Position numbers and translations under genes: made by a program
Source: Sinomonas susongensis
GTDB lineage: Bacteria > Actinomycetota > Actinomycetes > Actinomycetales > Micrococcaceae
Direction of reading: 5' to 3'
DNA: 64,000 bases
NCBI RefSeq assembly: GCF_005877005.1
Contig: NZ_SSNH01000005.1
Coordinates: 62,001 to 126,000 of the forward strand
Notes under the pieces: model-generated
Seen by the model: the letters and a program-made list of their open reading frames with translations, nothing else
The model's database searches: none
What the model was told of the DNA's origin: nothing
Part shown: positions 62,968-64,000 of the stretch, piece after piece
Numbering within the stretch: position 1 is the stretch's first letter
How the letters are laid out: every line of letters starts with the position of its first letter

Positions 62968-64000
62968 ATGTCCAGCAACCCCGAGTGGTCGTTCGAGACC
63001 CGTCAGATCCATGTCGGCCAGACCCCCGACGCCGAGACCGGCGCCCGGGCGCTGCCGATCTACCAGACGACGTCGTTCGTCTTCCCCAGCGCCGAGAGCG
63101 CGGCCAACCGCTTCGCGCTCGCGGAGCTCGCGCCCATCTACACGCGCATCGGCAACCCCACCCAGGACGCCGTCGAGCAGCGCATCGCAAGCCTCGAGGG
63201 CGGGGTCGGCGCGCTCCTGCTCGCCTCCGGGCAGGCCGCAACGACGTACGCGATCCTCAACGTGGCCGATTCAGGCGATCACGTGGTCGCGAGCGCGAGC
63301 CTCTACGGGGGCACCTACAACCTGCTCAAGCTCACGCTGCGCAAGTTCGGGATCGAGACGACCTTCGTCCAGGACCCCGACAGCCTCGACGAGTGGAGGT
63401 CGGCCGTCCGGCCGAACACCAAGGCGTTCTTCGCGGAGTCGATCTCGAACCCCCGCCAGAACGTCCTGGACCTCGAGGAAGTCGCTGCGGTCGCGCACGA
63501 GGCGGGTGTGCCGTTCATCGTCGACAACACCGTCGCAACCCCGTACCTCCTGCGCCCGCTCGAGCATGGAGCCGATGTCGTGGTGCACTCCGCGACGAAG
63601 TACCTGGGCGGCCACGGAACCGCGATCGCGGGCGTCATCGTCGACGGCGGCACGTTCGACTACTCGAACGAGCCGGACCGGTTCCCCGGCTTCAACACCC
63701 CTGACGAGAGCTACAACGGCCTTGTGTTCGCGCGCGATCTCGGCGTCGACGGGATCCTCGGCGCCAACCTCGCCTACATCCTCAAGGCCCGCGTCCAGCT
63801 GCTCCGCGACCTCGGCTCAGCGGTGGCGCCGTTCAACGCCTTCCTCATCGCCCAGGGGCTCGAGACCCTGAGCCTGCGGGTCGAGCGGCACGTCGAGAAC
63901 GCCGCGAGGGTGGCGCAGTGGCTCGAGGCGCGCGACGACGTGGCTTCGGTGGCGTATGCGGGCCTTGAATCGAGCCCCTGGTACGAGCTGGGGCAGAAGT
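62968..64000 (+). CDS. metY: O-acetylhomoserine sulfhydrylase (MetY), C-terminus cut off
   Basis: The first 344 residues of a Cys/Met-metabolism PLP enzyme. It starts [18 protein letters not shown], with [67 protein letters not shown] and the PLP lysine in [11 protein letters not shown]. MetY makes homocysteine from O-acetylhomoserine and sulfide. AAAGGAG lies 7 bases before the ATG. The SAM riboswitch is immediately upstream. The gene runs out of the window. Confidence 0.95.
   Translation, partial: MSSNPEWSFETRQIHVGQTPDAETGARALPIYQTTSFVFPSAESAANRFALAELAPIYTRIGNPTQDAVEQRIASLEGGVGALLLASGQAATTYAILNVADSGDHVVASASLYGGTYNLLKLTLRKFGIETTFVQDPDSLDEWRSAVRPNTKAFFAESISNPRQNVLDLEEVAAVAHEAGVPFIVDNTVATPYLLRPLEHGADVVVHSATKYLGGHGTAIAGVIVDGGTFDYSNEPDRFPGFNTPDESYNGLVFARDLGVDGILGANLAYILKARVQLLRDLGSAVAPFNAFLIAQGLETLSLRVERHVENAARVAQWLEARDDVASVAYAGLESSPWYELGQK

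Overview
The window looks like chromosomal DNA of a high-GC actinobacterium, most likely Micrococcaceae (Arthrobacter/Sinomonas-like). The reasons are very strong G/C bias at third codon positions, frequent GTG starts, GTGA/ATGA stop-start overlaps, an actinobacterial LigA with an extra segment, acyl-CoA carboxylase alpha/beta/epsilon genes with Maf and BirA, a mycobacterial-style PNP/LpdA/phosphosugar mutase neighbourhood, GlnR-type boxes, and a SAM-I/IV-type riboswitch. No rRNA, tRNA, CRISPR array or transposase gene was recognised. The species is inferred from general knowledge, not from a search.

Layout. 1-16.8 kb holds assimilatory nitrogen metabolism: deoC, a HemD-regulator fusion, siroheme methyltransferase and NirB on the minus strand, divergent nirD, then a narK - nitrate reductase - FAD/BFD reductase operon. 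Between these sit pgm, PNP, an LpdA-like quinone reductase and a hemerythrin protein. Both nitrogen promoters carry a four-half-site array resembling a GlnR box. 17-25.9 kb has an MHS transporter, accA3-type acyl-CoA carboxylase, Maf, an MMPL exporter with its TetR regulator, and a dicarboxylate/glutamate symporter. 26-30.8 kb has a DUF885 peptidase-like protein, carboxylase epsilon and beta subunits, and an SDR. 30.8-37.9 kb is one long plus-strand run: birA, PH-domain membrane protein, class III cyclase, PP2C phosphatase, ligA, IMPase, GNAT. 38-42 kb is a citrate-type two-component system divergent from a CitMHS transporter. 42.1-45.5 kb is gatCAB, ending in a hairpin fused to a VOC gene remnant.

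47.2-51.1 kb is the most unusual part. It is a compact minus-strand operon, less GC-biased by eye, that reads as a circular (head-to-tail cyclised) bacteriocin cluster. It holds an 89-residue hydrophobic precursor resembling enterocin AS-48/uberolysin, a SpoIIM/DUF95-like protein, two small multi-pass proteins (maturation/immunity candidates), a 499-residue membrane protein and an ABC ATPase. Most junctions overlap or nearly touch. A LysR gene follows on the same strand.

51.4-56.2 kb has threonine catabolism (tdh-kbl), a FAD amine oxidoreductase and hutI. 56.3-61 kb has a CPBP protease, a VOC protein, a two-component system, DedA and PAP2 proteins. 61.1-62.8 kb has a hipBA toxin-antitoxin pair with a palindromic operator candidate and a 20-bp tandem repeat over the hipA stop. 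The window ends in a riboswitch-controlled metY, which is cut off.
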